64,000 bases of DNA from DATKZS01 sp035527835 [NCBI: bacterium] (GCA_035527835.1 DATKZS010000116.1:1-64000), one strand, 5' to 3'. Positions 28,401 to 36,660 are shown, counted from the stretch's first letter. The notes: a model not told the origin generated them from the sequence alone. Numbers and translations: made by a program.

Positions 28401-29642
28401 CAGCAAAAGGGAAAAGACGCCGCCGGAAATGCCCGGGTCCGGGTCGAGGGCGCGCGGGTCGTAAAGGCCGGCCACCGAGCCCGGATACGGCAGCGCCGCG
28501 GAGCGGCTCTCCATCAGCGCGCGAAACAGGGACCAGAGCCATAGCCCGCGCTCCTCCCCGCTCACTCGCTGCAGCCCGCCGTACACCAGGACCGCGGCCT
28601 TCTCGGCCCTTGCGCAGCGCATGTCATAATCCGCCCACATCATGACCCGGCCGGGAGGAGGCGATTTCTCGGCGGCCATCCACTCATCAACCACCCGCGC
28701 CGCGTCCGCATCATCACCGGCTTCCAGGTGCAAGTGGAACAGGATTGCATGATCCTGGTCCGACCAGTCGCCCTCTCTGGATTCCAGCTCGGACTTGAAA
28801 TCACCGTACTCGTCCCAATCCCGGAGCAATGAGAAAAATGCGTTGAACAGAGACGGCGCGGAGTCTGGAACCAGCCCATCCAGGAACACCCGGCGGGCCT
28901 CATCGTTCCGTCCGTTCTTTCGAAGCAGACGGGCCTGGAGCGTCAGGAACGGCTCCGGATGGTCCGGGAATTTTTGGGCGTAGGCCAGGATGTCGCTGAC
29001 GGCGTCATCGAGAGGCGCGGAGGCGGCGCGCTCATTGAGAAAATCGAGCGTCGCGTCCAGGTCGTCCGGGAAGAGGTCGAGCATTTTACGGCGGTATGCC
29101 GCGCGGTCAATCTTGAGTCCCTGGGCCGCGCTCACGCTGAAGATCTCGTCAATGGCCGCCGCGATCGCTTTCTTGTTTTTTTTCGGCTCCCGGGCCAGGG
29201 CCTCGAAGAGCCGGTCGAGCGCGGCCATCTGCTCCTTGATCATCAGCCGGTCGCCGTAAAAATCGGCGAGGGCGCGGATGGCGGTCCCAGGGTCCGCGGC
29301 CTCGTCGGCATAGGCGCGAAAATCCTTCTCGGCCTCATCAAAGCGGCCGAGCGTGTAATACGCCCGCGCGCGCTCCAGGTACAGGCCGGGCTCGGCGGGG
29401 AACTCGGCCAGCAGCCTGGTGAGTCCATCCGCCACCTGGGACGGCTCTCGCGGCACGAGGCAAGTGGCGCCCAAGAGCGGCATGACTTCCGTGTAAACGC
29501 TGTATAGGCGCGGCCGCAGCGTCTCCGACACCAGGACCTCGGCCGGGTCGCGGTCGAACGGATCATACTCCGCGGCCCGGGCCGCGGACGCAAGCAGGCC
29601 GAGCAGGATGAAGCCGAGGGCCGCTTTTTTGACGCCTCTCAT
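22446..29642 (-). CDS. giant exported TPR protein (about 2400 residues)
   Basis: Signal peptide core ALGFILLGLLASAARA, then almost entirely TPR-like helical repeats, for example LYLERARAYYTLGRFDEAEK near the start and QLDPRDNPSRYGAALARL further on, to a C-terminal Glu-rich segment. No enzymatic motif was seen. Two ATGs fit: 29648 overlaps the VWA stop (ATGA), while 29642 has GGAGG six bases upstream and is preferred. Such solenoids are protein-binding scaffolds; its position between a VIT/VWA gene and a lipoprotein/RND pair suggests a periplasmic scaffold for that complex. The length is exceptional for a bacterial TPR protein. Confidence 0.88.
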   Translation of the reverse strand: MRGVKKAALGFILLGLLASAARAAEYDPFDRDPAEVLVSETLRPRLYSVYTEVMPLLGATCLVPREPSQVADGLTRLLAEFPAEPGLYLERARAYYTLGRFDEAEKDFRAYADEAADPGTAIRALADFYGDRLMIKEQMAALDRLFEALAREPKKNKKAIAAAIDEIFSVSAAQGLKIDRAAYRRKMLDLFPDDLDATLDFLNERAASAPLDDAVSDILAYAQKFPDHPEPFLTLQARLLRKNGRNDEARRVFLDGLVPDSAPSLFNAFFSLLRDWDEYGDFKSELESREGDWSDQDHAILFHLHLEAGDDADAARVVDEWMAAEKSPPPGRVMMWADYDMRCARAEKAAVLVYGGLQRVSGEERGLWLWSLFRALMESRSAALPYPGSVAGLYDPRALDPDPGISGGVFSLLLSGRDMGEVLADLAEMDARHHNFSLALEVRDEYRKSFAQGKLLADMDFEVVVRLTELGAWSKAADEAAAFASAHPDDPGVAEALLARARALWKLGRKDEARKQFDDLLDTSESGGEFYLDTLGEYASYLLDDGRGGEMVGLYWREIGKHQDQPETYKAFLDSISNMELGDEELKIYRQAAEKLKGADWYSRLARFYLRKKMSGQYQQSLTDAVSRLPEPEIAELVNRVVPEWPRNDKTIAFKASLYLMAARRYPRNPEYMRSYIRLASLVYNQGSCADASCRDPLLDFTKHCLMDDHRAGKEAGRALLGRLMARGLLDDAVNALLKKNSPNAAEDYFLALAQDAQGRYEQSVEFWRRASERWPGTPYFQEETAARLFGLEKVRPGRFPDAWGRALKLLTGLNALYPADRDYPVHLGEALAGEGRFEEALSWWDHLLSQAPGESGSYLAAAETAWDYFQYQAAADRIRLARTRLDSPDLFALELGAVLEDAGDCGAAVTEYVQALSGETTDSYRVVTRLMDLAKERGQSAAIEAAFNSRIALRPSDARVARARADYLERMGREGEIGKMLAAAAGRIADVEFLRWARETAHRLGPPEAEEEALTRWRELRPNDFEARLLLVRFYHGRGRTQDMLAAADAMKAEILKLSRPSARLSWLNSLATELWSDGQHDPALDLLRKALPLAQGEDARAAGLNLASRLIELKEYAEAVAVLDSMLRARGFDAEVFSELAKVHALRSDRNALVESDRRLKAMIDESSLGRREKREQLSALHHTVARALTQAGGGAEALDYFIEWINLAPGEAPRLNEAWAFAGRDDGRGRLVKYYRKLADESGKDYRWPWVLARMLSWQGDADGALASYQAAIRDEPGMAALHQELAALLLGQGDFKRAAETYEKLAAIDPAGEEWRPLAVRMHFLAGEADQAMALVRATAEHGSGHHRYFAAAHALLISGRPAEALPFLHQGLPEFLSRADRDVLSSQDLADYVLIHAESGRLIIALAALDDAAAGLGKMAANPANKFVKWRLDKSRGNIEAAAAGPLARAYRDHGGADDYKALAQRLDGGGSALSAITLFNLAAGAGLPDQAARLLPAALREKENSSSYVFLPGRDQFLRERGAWQELADSPATTPYEKANAWLWLGREQEAASVLAGTYHNHDSLSAGDMEFLDLIVKLGRQDLMRQYLDDGVWVTDEANYLIAGGRPELAERVLRSYRQPAWSVSKQLLLKLDTRDYGAEFNKEAVSLFRLWPIGRRLDTPWSEDKELRGHEQAVMMMKYAELKARGNDLPGAMELWDAGEEDRPGSNRAYRFSAQLLLELGKNEEAKERFNFALQLDPRDNPSRYGAALARLKSGDRDGALAMLEAISGDTAAPGAWETDKKYQFYAMLNCGMEKEAVERLAAWIRNTYGQNRWAAAEALADLARLARGNKSREEIDLVTGLMQEISPTRPDDDYLASRAIGEGWLDPADLGFAYDHMVASLTGKEGREQELKDWEDKRLDYWLAVGRSDDVIKALNSRELGLDPVDVPAADAQRKLRALLQRGKDNEAVSYLAAWQGADLDPVPKLTAAVQAYCREGRANDALELEKKIGTDKLYDPSAPASAYLDLAQVLARLGKAPEAKATLESMIAMKPGDKEALISAAQAAEKHGWNDKAAHYRELASGLDPFDAPNRIAHAHDLYLLGRHDAALTEIQGILADPAVTRGHKHELVRGLTSWLGDQQGKEVAAKWLPALVKEAQAGGLKKEFFPLAAEAVAQRAGDGKAAAKMMESAVSLCPSFTGPAAAEFYLGRKQYDAALDFALAGIKYFPSDARARFVAVQAYLDAGKPERAIAMALAASDLIAAEHMDHQQPEAEASDLLGSDLDLDAKTALVRALAAELARKKLYGSASLLLKSLLDYLEPGNEGEECEECGDDYEALAPPCVLPGEKGPEAGLAGELRGELKRLSKLEQDQARSDEQRLTIQTGLDNGLDWSWLMPELESPESVYLAR

Positions 29643-29644
29643 CT

Positions 29645-32113
29645 TCATCCTCCGATCCGGACCGCGGACTGCGCGGACGTGATGTTATGGGCGAAGTCCT
29701 CGGCGGTGATGTTGATTACGTACTGCCCGGGCGGAAACGATGGCGGGATCAGGATGCGGCCGCGGTTCACTCCGGCCTCCCGGTCCCACTTGACGCTCAC
29801 GGCGGGAAGCGCGGCGAGGCTGGCCGTGATCCGCCGCGTGTCGGGGTCCGCGTCCACGAACAGGTCGAGGCCCTGGCCCGGCCGGACCGCGCCGAGCCTG
29901 ATCTTTAGGCGCGGCGGCGCGCTGTCCACGATGAATTCCTTGTACTCCATCCGCTTCGTCCCCGCCTCATCCGTGAGCACCAGCCGGCAGAAGTACCTCC
30001 CGTCCTTCATCCAGCCCGGGACCAGGAAGCGGGCCTCCCAGACCTGTGCCGACGCCACGTAGCGCATCGGGACCGCCAGGCCGAACGGGAACAGCGCGAT
30101 GATCGAGCGCGTGCCCGCGTCGGCCTTCACCGTGAGGATCGGGTCGAACGGACGGATCACGCGCGGCCTGAGAAAAGCCCGCGGCGCCACCAGGTACGAG
30201 GTGTACGGAGTGGGGAACTTGTAGCGCTTGGACAGCGCCACGATCTCGTCAACCCATTCCTCGCGCCCGCCCTCGTCCCGGATCCGGCCGAGCAACGCCT
30301 CCACCCTGCGCTCCGCCCACAGCCGCGCCACGAAATCGTTCTCAACTTTGTGCTCCGGGAACGCGGCCGTCTCCGCGAGCGTCACCGCATTGCCCGCGCG
30401 CTGCCCCGTGACCTTCACCACCGACTGCGGCATGGGGGTGCGGTAACGTCCGACCCAGCTCAGCGACTCCTGGTTGAACGCGGCGAGCGGTACGGAGGGA
30501 TATACCATCTCCGCGCCCAGCGCCGGGTCGAACGAAGGCGCCACTCCGCGCACCGGCACTCCGGAGAGCGCCGCGTTAAAAGCCTTAAGCTTGTCGCCCA
30601 GGTCCTCCGTCTCCCGCGCCCAGATATAATAGCCGCCCGAATCCCGCGCCAGGTCCGTGAGCAGAGGGCCATTGACGCCATCGCCGATACCGAAGATGTA
30701 GAGCGCGCCGATCTCTGCTCCCTGGCCGTCCTGGTTCTTTTCCCGCACGGCCTCCCGCACCGCGGCGTGCTTGATGGTGTCGAGCGTGGGCTGGCCGTCG
30801 GTGATGGCGATGACCTGCCGCCGCCGGCCGGAGTCCCGGCCGCCAAACGCCGCGAGCGCCAGGACCAGGCCCTGCTTAAGCGGCGTCCCGCCGGTGAGGG
30901 GCGTATCGCGGAGGAAGTCCATGGCGCTGTTCTTGGAAGAGGCCGTCGCGGGCGCGGGATTTTTCTTCCAGAAGGTCACCTCGCGGCCCATCGTGGCGAC
31001 CGTGAAGTTGTCGCCGGCGGTGAGGCCGTCGAGCACCGACGCAAAAACCTGGGCCGCCTTCTCCAGTTTCTCGAACTGCATGGAGAGCGAGGTGTCGAAG
31101 AGCACGACCACGTCGCGGCCCGGCCCTCTTGCACTGCGTTTCTCCGCTTCCAGCGGCTCGGGTCCTGCCGTCTCATTGAAAAACGCCTCGGCCAGGAAAT
31201 ATCCGGAGTCGTCCTGGTATTTTGGGCCGCCGGCGGCTGAGGTATCGAGCCGCTCGGTCTCGACGTCGCGATAGGCGAGAACGCTCAGCCTGCTCCGGCC
31301 GCGCCCGAACGGGATGGTGACCACGAGGTCGCGGTCAAGGTCAATGGAAGAGCCCTCATAGCCCGCCTCCCACGAACAGAAGCCGTCCCCCGCCGTCTTT
31401 ACAAGCCCTCCGGACGACAGGCCCATGCCCGCCGGAACCATGACTTGCGGCTCCCCGAGCGGGCAGACGTCGGTGGCCTTGATGGTGATCCGGCAATGGC
31501 CGGCCTTGTCCGCGGCAAGCTCGGGCCCGGACTTCGTGGGCAGGACGAACCCGCGCTTTGCCGACCGCACCGGGACCCAGGCATGGAACGCGGCCTCCAC
31601 CCTTCTGGTGCCGTAGCCCGGAATCGGCGCGACGCGCACCTGAAAAGCGTCGGTCATCTCGGCCTCCGGGGCCTCCAAGAGCGCCGGGTCAATCATGCGC
31701 TCCACGATGTCGGTAAAGGCGCGTTTTCCCCGCTCCCGCTCGATCACCACCGCATCCGTCCACCGCCCGTCGTCCCACACCCCGAAATCCATGAGCGAGG
31801 CGTCGGCCGGGAGCTTCAGGTAATACGAACCCATCACCGCCTGCTCATAATGGTTCTCGAAAACCTGCCGCACGCGCGTCTGGGCGAACCCGCCGTCAAT
31901 CGTCACCTCGATTTCCAGGTCGCGCAGGCTGATCGCGCCCTTCGGAACATTGCCCTCCTGCCACTCCACCACCTTGAACGCGCCGATCTCCGCCCCCGCC
32001 CCCGCGCTCAAGATAATGAAGACGATGAGCATGGCCGCGCCGAGAAAAAAGGCCGCTCTGTTGCGAGGATGCCGGCCCGGTTCCGGGCCCTCGGCCGGCT
32101 TCAATATTTTCAT
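29645..32113 (-). CDS. VIT and von Willebrand A domain protein, membrane-anchored or exported
   Basis: 822 residues. N-terminal hydrophobic segment AAMLIVFIILSAGAGAEI, then a VIT (inter-alpha-trypsin inhibitor) domain (about residues 55-180; GSYYLKLPADASLMDFGVW), a VWA domain with an intact MIDAS (VVLFDTSLSM and AITDGQPT), and a C-terminal beta-rich region. VIT-VWA proteins bind partner proteins through a divalent metal. The ATG at 32113 overlaps the stop of the propeller gene (ATGA) with GAGGAG eight bases upstream, so the two are coupled. Longer in-frame starts would bury the signal segment. Confidence 0.9.
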   Translation of the reverse strand: MKILKPAEGPEPGRHPRNRAAFFLGAAMLIVFIILSAGAGAEIGAFKVVEWQEGNVPKGAISLRDLEIEVTIDGGFAQTRVRQVFENHYEQAVMGSYYLKLPADASLMDFGVWDDGRWTDAVVIERERGKRAFTDIVERMIDPALLEAPEAEMTDAFQVRVAPIPGYGTRRVEAAFHAWVPVRSAKRGFVLPTKSGPELAADKAGHCRITIKATDVCPLGEPQVMVPAGMGLSSGGLVKTAGDGFCSWEAGYEGSSIDLDRDLVVTIPFGRGRSRLSVLAYRDVETERLDTSAAGGPKYQDDSGYFLAEAFFNETAGPEPLEAEKRSARGPGRDVVVLFDTSLSMQFEKLEKAAQVFASVLDGLTAGDNFTVATMGREVTFWKKNPAPATASSKNSAMDFLRDTPLTGGTPLKQGLVLALAAFGGRDSGRRRQVIAITDGQPTLDTIKHAAVREAVREKNQDGQGAEIGALYIFGIGDGVNGPLLTDLARDSGGYYIWARETEDLGDKLKAFNAALSGVPVRGVAPSFDPALGAEMVYPSVPLAAFNQESLSWVGRYRTPMPQSVVKVTGQRAGNAVTLAETAAFPEHKVENDFVARLWAERRVEALLGRIRDEGGREEWVDEIVALSKRYKFPTPYTSYLVAPRAFLRPRVIRPFDPILTVKADAGTRSIIALFPFGLAVPMRYVASAQVWEARFLVPGWMKDGRYFCRLVLTDEAGTKRMEYKEFIVDSAPPRLKIRLGAVRPGQGLDLFVDADPDTRRITASLAALPAVSVKWDREAGVNRGRILIPPSFPPGQYVINITAEDFAHNITSAQSAVRIGG

Positions 32114-33999
32114 TTTAGAAGCTCCTCCGCCTCCAGGACGCACAGTCCGCAGTCCGTGGCCAGCGCAACCTTCCGTCCCGACGGCGTGTTCCAGATAGCG
32201 ATGCCGGTGACGTTTTCCGAGGTCAGCCCGCCCCGCCACGGCCTGTCCTCCCCGGTTTCCGGGTCAATCACAAAAAGGCCGGAGTCGAAAGTGCCGGCCA
32301 CGAGCTTGTTGTCAGCGATGATCATGGCGTTCTGGTTGACATTGAGCCGGCCCAGGGCGGAAAAGGATGAGAGCCACTTCCCGTCCCCTGTGAGGGCCGA
32401 CACGCCGCCGCCGAAGGTCCCCACATACAACCGCCCGCCGCCGGAGGCCAGCGCGGTGATCCAGTTGTGGCGAAGCGGCGAGCCGGCCGCGGTGAAGCTC
32501 TGTTGCGCGCGGCGGCCGTGGACCAGCGACAGTCCTCCCAACGTTCCCGCGGCCATTATATCTCCGATTGGGGCGAGAGAGTAAACGTGATTATTGACGA
32601 GTCCGTTGAAGGCGGTGATGCTCTCCAGCCCGGAGCTTAGCCGGAAGGTGATGCCCCGATTGGTGGCGATGGCAAGACCGCCGTTTTGAAGCGGCAGCAC
32701 GTCGAACACGGTCTCTCCGATCAGCCCGTCCTCTTTGGTGATCTTGCCGGTGAGCCTGGCGCCGGAGTAGATCAGCACGCCGCGGCTCGTGCCCACGTAC
32801 ATGAGGCCCTCGCGGGCGCTGGGCCGGATGCAGTCAATGGCCTCGAAGCCCGGCTCGGTGAGGTTCGCGCGCAGGGCATAATCGGAACCCATCACGTCCA
32901 CGCCGTGCTCGAACGTCCCGATCCATAAGCCGCCCTCCGGCCCGGCCGCCACGGCGGTCAGGCGGTTTTCCGAGAGCGCTTCCGTCTCGAGCGGGAACAG
33001 GGATGGAGGCCCGCCCGGGCCGTCCACCGCCGCCAGGCCTCGCTCGCCCATCGCCGTCAATGCCTGGCCGAGCACCGCCGCCTTGCTGACCATCCAGCCC
33101 AGCGGCTCTTTCTTCACGCTCCGGCCGCTGATCCGGATGACGCCCTGGTCCAGAGCCGCCACCACGACGTCCTCGCCCGCCGCCGTTATTGATGACACGT
33201 ACACGTCGGGACGGACGACGCTGACCGGCTGGCCCCGCCGCCATTCCATGAGCGCGAGCGGGCTGCCGATGAGCAGTCTGCCGCCCTGGGAGGCCAGCGC
33301 CGTCACCGGTTCGAGCAGGCCCTGGTCCCCGCCAAGCCGCGTCTTTTGCCCGCCGGAAATAACGATGACACCGCTCTTCCACGTGCCCACCGCGAGCCCG
33401 GCCTCGAACGGGCACAATGCGCTCACCATCAGCTCCGGCTCGTCCGTGAACGCCTGAGAGTAACGGAACTCGCCGCCCTCGTACTCGATGAGCCCCCCGC
33501 CCTGGGTGCCGATCAGCACGCTGTTGCCGCCGGCCTGCAGACAGGTGATTTTATTGGCGCGCGGGTTCTTGAAGCGATAGGAGCGCATGCGCTTCCGGCC
33601 GATCACCGCGAGTCCGCCGTCGGCCCCGGCAAAAAGCAGATCGCGCCAGAGGGCGAGGCAGGCGATCCTGGTCCCGGGCAGGCCGTCAACCGCCGTGAGC
33701 GCCGTGGCGCCCGAGTCGCGCCGGATGACCAGCCCGCCGTCAGTGGCCAGCACCAGCGCGCCTTGCCAATACACCGCGTCGTTCACCGGCAGAAGCCTGG
33801 TGACCGCCCGGACGCGGCCGGACGGGACCGAGGGCAGGGCAACATCGGACACCAGCTCCGCGCCCGGGCCTTTCCCGCCCCTTTCCTGTTCCGCCGTGGA
33901 AACCGCCCGCTCCACCGAGCGCCGGAGAGAAAAATACAGTGCGGCGCAGATGACCAGCAACACGGCCGCCGCCACGAACAGATATGCCTTCTTCCTCAC
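32110..33999 (-). CDS. membrane-anchored beta-propeller protein
   Basis: About 629 residues. One N-terminal membrane helix (LFVAAAVLLVICAALYF) is followed by a periplasmic region of repeated blades such as WRDLLFAGADGGLAVIG and GGRLYVGTFGGGVSALTG, like the propellers of two-component sensors but without any kinase. Start: GTG at 33999 is chosen because the earlier TTG at 34035 overlaps a TATAAT (34032-34027) that probably is the promoter; the start has no clear Shine-Dalgarno. First gene of the five-gene envelope operon; coupled to the VIT/VWA gene by a 4-bp overlap. Ligand unknown. Confidence 0.83.
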   Translation of the reverse strand: MRKKAYLFVAAAVLLVICAALYFSLRRSVERAVSTAEQERGGKGPGAELVSDVALPSVPSGRVRAVTRLLPVNDAVYWQGALVLATDGGLVIRRDSGATALTAVDGLPGTRIACLALWRDLLFAGADGGLAVIGRKRMRSYRFKNPRANKITCLQAGGNSVLIGTQGGGLIEYEGGEFRYSQAFTDEPELMVSALCPFEAGLAVGTWKSGVIVISGGQKTRLGGDQGLLEPVTALASQGGRLLIGSPLALMEWRRGQPVSVVRPDVYVSSITAAGEDVVVAALDQGVIRISGRSVKKEPLGWMVSKAAVLGQALTAMGERGLAAVDGPGGPPSLFPLETEALSENRLTAVAAGPEGGLWIGTFEHGVDVMGSDYALRANLTEPGFEAIDCIRPSAREGLMYVGTSRGVLIYSGARLTGKITKEDGLIGETVFDVLPLQNGGLAIATNRGITFRLSSGLESITAFNGLVNNHVYSLAPIGDIMAAGTLGGLSLVHGRRAQQSFTAAGSPLRHNWITALASGGGRLYVGTFGGGVSALTGDGKWLSSFSALGRLNVNQNAMIIADNKLVAGTFDSGLFVIDPETGEDRPWRGGLTSENVTGIAIWNTPSGRKVALATDCGLCVLEAEELLK

Positions 34000-34080
34000 C
34001 GGACAATAGTGTATATCAGGTCCGCGATTATACAAGGCTTGAGAACACGGCCCCCGCTAAGCCGCCGCCGGCCGCCGGAG

Positions 34081-34110
34081 TTGAACCAGGAACGCTTTTG
34101 CAACTATAAT
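34081..34110 (+). promoter_or_regulatory. sigma70-type promoter giving a near-leaderless mRNA
   Basis: TTGAAC at 34081-34086 and a perfect TATAAT at 34105-34110, spacer 18. The ATG at 34121 is only ten bases downstream of the -10, so the transcript would be almost leaderless. A divergent TATAAT lies on the minus strand at 34032-34027 for the propeller operon. Confidence 0.55.
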
Positions 34111-34120
34111 CTTTTGCACA

Positions 34121-34807
34121 ATGAACACGATCTATCATCTCCAGGCCGGCTCATTCATAGCCAACGCCCGGGACTATAATCTTCGGGAGCGGCGCCTCAT
34201 CATGCTGGCCTCGCTGGCCCCCGACGCGGACGGCATCTTCTTTTTCAGCTCCGATTTATGGAACCGCTTCCATCACAGTTTCAGCCACAACATTTTTTCC
34301 ATGCTCATCGTCGCGGCGGCGCTGGCCCTCTACAACCGCTCGCGCCGCATCGAGATCTTCGCGGTATGCGCCGTCTCGGCCATTCTCCAGATCTTTATTG
34401 ACGTCGTCACCAACGACCTCACCTGGCCCCAGCAGTTCCTCCGGCCCCTCACCGACGCCCAGATCAGCATCGGCTCTCTCACCGACTGGAAATACCTTAA
34501 CACCCTCCAGGTGGTCTGGGTCCAGGGCTTCCTCATGATCGTGATCCTCGTGGGCACCGTCATTCTCTATAAAAAGACCGGCCGCACCTTCCTCGAGCTG
34601 ATCTCTCCCCGCCTGGACCGGCTGCTCACGGATTTCATCGTGCTTTTCTTCACCCGGCGCTGCGCGGTGTGCAACGCGCGGGCGCTGTATCGCGATACCG
34701 GGCGCGGCGACTTTCTGTGCGCCAACCATGCCCGGGTCCGCCGCGACCTGACCATATCCAGGAAAAACGTTGGGGGAGAGGACGGGACGGGAGATCATCA
34801 TGATTGA
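34121..34807 (+). CDS. DUF457/YdjM-like membrane-bound metal-dependent hydrolase with C-terminal Cys/His motif
   Basis: 228 residues. LAPDADG (about 32-38) and FHHSFSHN (50-57) match the metal-binding motifs of the DUF457/YdjM membrane hydrolases; helices follow at about 58-72, 80-98 and 132-150. The C-terminus adds C181-x2-C184-x15-C200-x2-H203, resembling a small zinc site, which I do not know as part of this family. The substrate is unknown. The stop overlaps the PHP gene start by eight bases, so the genes are coupled. Confidence 0.8.
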   Translation: MNTIYHLQAGSFIANARDYNLRERRLIMLASLAPDADGIFFFSSDLWNRFHHSFSHNIFSMLIVAAALALYNRSRRIEIFAVCAVSAILQIFIDVVTNDLTWPQQFLRPLTDAQISIGSLTDWKYLNTLQVVWVQGFLMIVILVGTVILYKKTGRTFLELISPRLDRLLTDFIVLFFTRRCAVCNARALYRDTGRGDFLCANHARVRRDLTISRKNVGGEDGTGDHHD

Positions 34808-35558
34808 CATGCACAGCCACATCCTGCCCGGCCTGGATGACGGCGCCAGGACCATCGAGCAATCCGTGGAGATGGCGCGCGAACTCATGCTGAACGGCTT
34901 TGAGGGCGTGGTGGCCACCCCCCACATTTATGAAAAGGACGGGGGTCGCCTGGCCCCCGCGGCCATCGAGGAGACGCTGCACGCCTTCCAGTCGCGGCTC
35001 CAGAGCGAAGGCATCTCGCTTACGGTCTACGGCGGGGCCGAGTATCTGCTCGACCGGCCGCTGCCCGAGCTGGTACGGCGGTGCCATCCGCTCGCGACCC
35101 TGGCCGGCGGCCTCTACATGCTGATCGAGCTGCCGGTGATGCAGTGGCCGAACTACCTGGAGTACTCGGTCATGCCGCTGGAGCAAGACCCGCCGGAGCT
35201 GCGCCACGTCCTTCCGTTTCTGCGTCCGGTGATCGCTCATCCGGAGCGCAGCCAGGAGGTCATGCGCGACCATCATCGGTTGTCCGGACTGCGCGACCTG
35301 GGTTACATGTTCCAGGTCAATCTGGAAAGCATCCTGGGGCTCACCGGCCGGCACGCGGCCAAGGTGATCAAGAAAATGGCCAAGGACGGACTGATTGACC
35401 TGGTCGGCACCGACGGCCACAGCCTGGAAGGGCTTAAAAAGCTTTTGCCCGATTGGCGCCGCCACGCCGAAAAGGTCATCGGCCGCGAGCGCGCCGAGCT
35501 CGTCCTCGACGAAAACCCCCGCCGCGTCGTGAATAACCAGGCCATTGATCTCGATTAG
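34800..35558 (+). CDS. PHP-fold protein-tyrosine phosphatase (CpsB/YwqE type)
   Basis: About 252 residues. Starts MIDMHSHILPGLDDGA, the metal-binding His pair of CpsB/CapC PHP phosphatases; further ligands are in VVATPHIYEK, FLRPVIAHPER and LVGTDGHS. These enzymes dephosphorylate tyrosine kinases that control capsule polymer length; no such kinase is in the window. ATG at 34800 has GGGAG seven bases upstream. Downstream genes make sugar nucleotides, consistent with a polysaccharide role. Confidence 0.88.
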   Translation: MIDMHSHILPGLDDGARTIEQSVEMARELMLNGFEGVVATPHIYEKDGGRLAPAAIEETLHAFQSRLQSEGISLTVYGGAEYLLDRPLPELVRRCHPLATLAGGLYMLIELPVMQWPNYLEYSVMPLEQDPPELRHVLPFLRPVIAHPERSQEVMRDHHRLSGLRDLGYMFQVNLESILGLTGRHAAKVIKKMAKDGLIDLVGTDGHSLEGLKKLLPDWRRHAEKVIGRERAELVLDENPRRVVNNQAIDLD

Positions 35559-35568
35559 TGGAACGATC

Positions 35569-36660
35569 ATGACTCCGAAAAAAAATAATCCGCCCGCGCT
35601 GTACGCGGTGATCATGGCCGGCGGGTCCGGCCGCCGCTTCTGGCCCAGGAGCCGCAAGCAGCGGCCCAAGCAGCTCCTGGCCCTGGGCGCCGGCGGGCCC
35701 CTGGTGCGCGAGACCCTGGACCGGCTCCTGCCCCTTTGCCCGCCCCGCCGGATCTATGTCTCGTGCGGCCGGGACATCGCCGCGGCCATTGCCGCCGCGC
35801 TGCCCGAAGTCCCCCAAAGCAACTTCATCATCGAGCCGGTCGGACGCGACACCGCCCCTTGCGTGGGCCTCGCCCTCCAACACCTCGCCGCCGCCGGCAT
35901 TGCCGACGACGCGGTCATGGCCGTGCTGCCCGCCGACCATTGCATCGGCAGGCCCGCCCGCTTCCGATCAACCCTGGCCCGCGCCGCCGCCGCGGCCAGG
36001 CGCCAAAAGCTCATCGTGACCATCGGCATCGTACCCGACCGGCCCAGCGCCGCCTACGGATACATCCAGCCCGCGGCCCCGGCGCCGGGCGAAAAAGGCG
36101 CGCGCCGAGTCAAGCGCTTCGTGGAGAAGCCGGACCTGAAAACCGCGCGCAGGTACATCGAGCGCGGGTTCCTCTGGAACGCCGGCATGTTCGTGTTCCG
36201 CCTCGACGTCATGCGCGAGGCCTATCGAAAATTTCTTCCCGACATGGCCGCGGACCTCGAAAAAATCGGCGCGACCGACGCCGGGACGCGGGCGCGCATT
36301 ATCGCGCGCGTCTTTCCGGGACTTCGCAAGGTGAGCATTGATTACGGGATCATGGAAAAGGCCGGGAACGTCGCCGTGGTCCCCGGCGAATTCGACTGGT
36401 GCGACGTGGGCGGATGGGACGCCCTCTACCGCATGCAAGGCGGAGACGGCATCAAGAACATCGCGCAGGGCCCGGCCGAGTTCGTGGGCTCGCGCGGCTG
36501 TTACGTGGAGAGCGGGAAACTGGCGGCCCTGGTGGGAGTTCACGGCCTGGTGGTGATCGAGACGGACGACGCGATCCTCATCCTGCGCCGCGAGAGCGAG
36601 GCGGACCTGAAAAAGCTCACCGACCGCCTCGCCGCCAAGGGCCTCGCCCGACTCTTATAA
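35569..36660 (+). CDS. manC: mannose-1-phosphate guanylyltransferase
   Basis: 363 residues. Makes GDP-mannose from GTP and mannose-1-phosphate. The signature is MAGGSGRRFWPRSRKQRPKQ; RFVEKPDLKTARRYI and FLWNAGMFVF follow in family order. The C-terminal isomerase domain of bifunctional ManC/AlgA is absent, so it is the monofunctional form. The ATG at 35569 begins ten bases after the PHP stop. Product would feed mannose, fucose or rhamnose-type polymers. Confidence 0.93.
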   Translation: MTPKKNNPPALYAVIMAGGSGRRFWPRSRKQRPKQLLALGAGGPLVRETLDRLLPLCPPRRIYVSCGRDIAAAIAAALPEVPQSNFIIEPVGRDTAPCVGLALQHLAAAGIADDAVMAVLPADHCIGRPARFRSTLARAAAAARRQKLIVTIGIVPDRPSAAYGYIQPAAPAPGEKGARRVKRFVEKPDLKTARRYIERGFLWNAGMFVFRLDVMREAYRKFLPDMAADLEKIGATDAGTRARIIARVFPGLRKVSIDYGIMEKAGNVAVVPGEFDWCDVGGWDALYRMQGGDGIKNIAQGPAEFVGSRGCYVESGKLAALVGVHGLVVIETDDAILILRRESEADLKKLTDRLAAKGLARLL

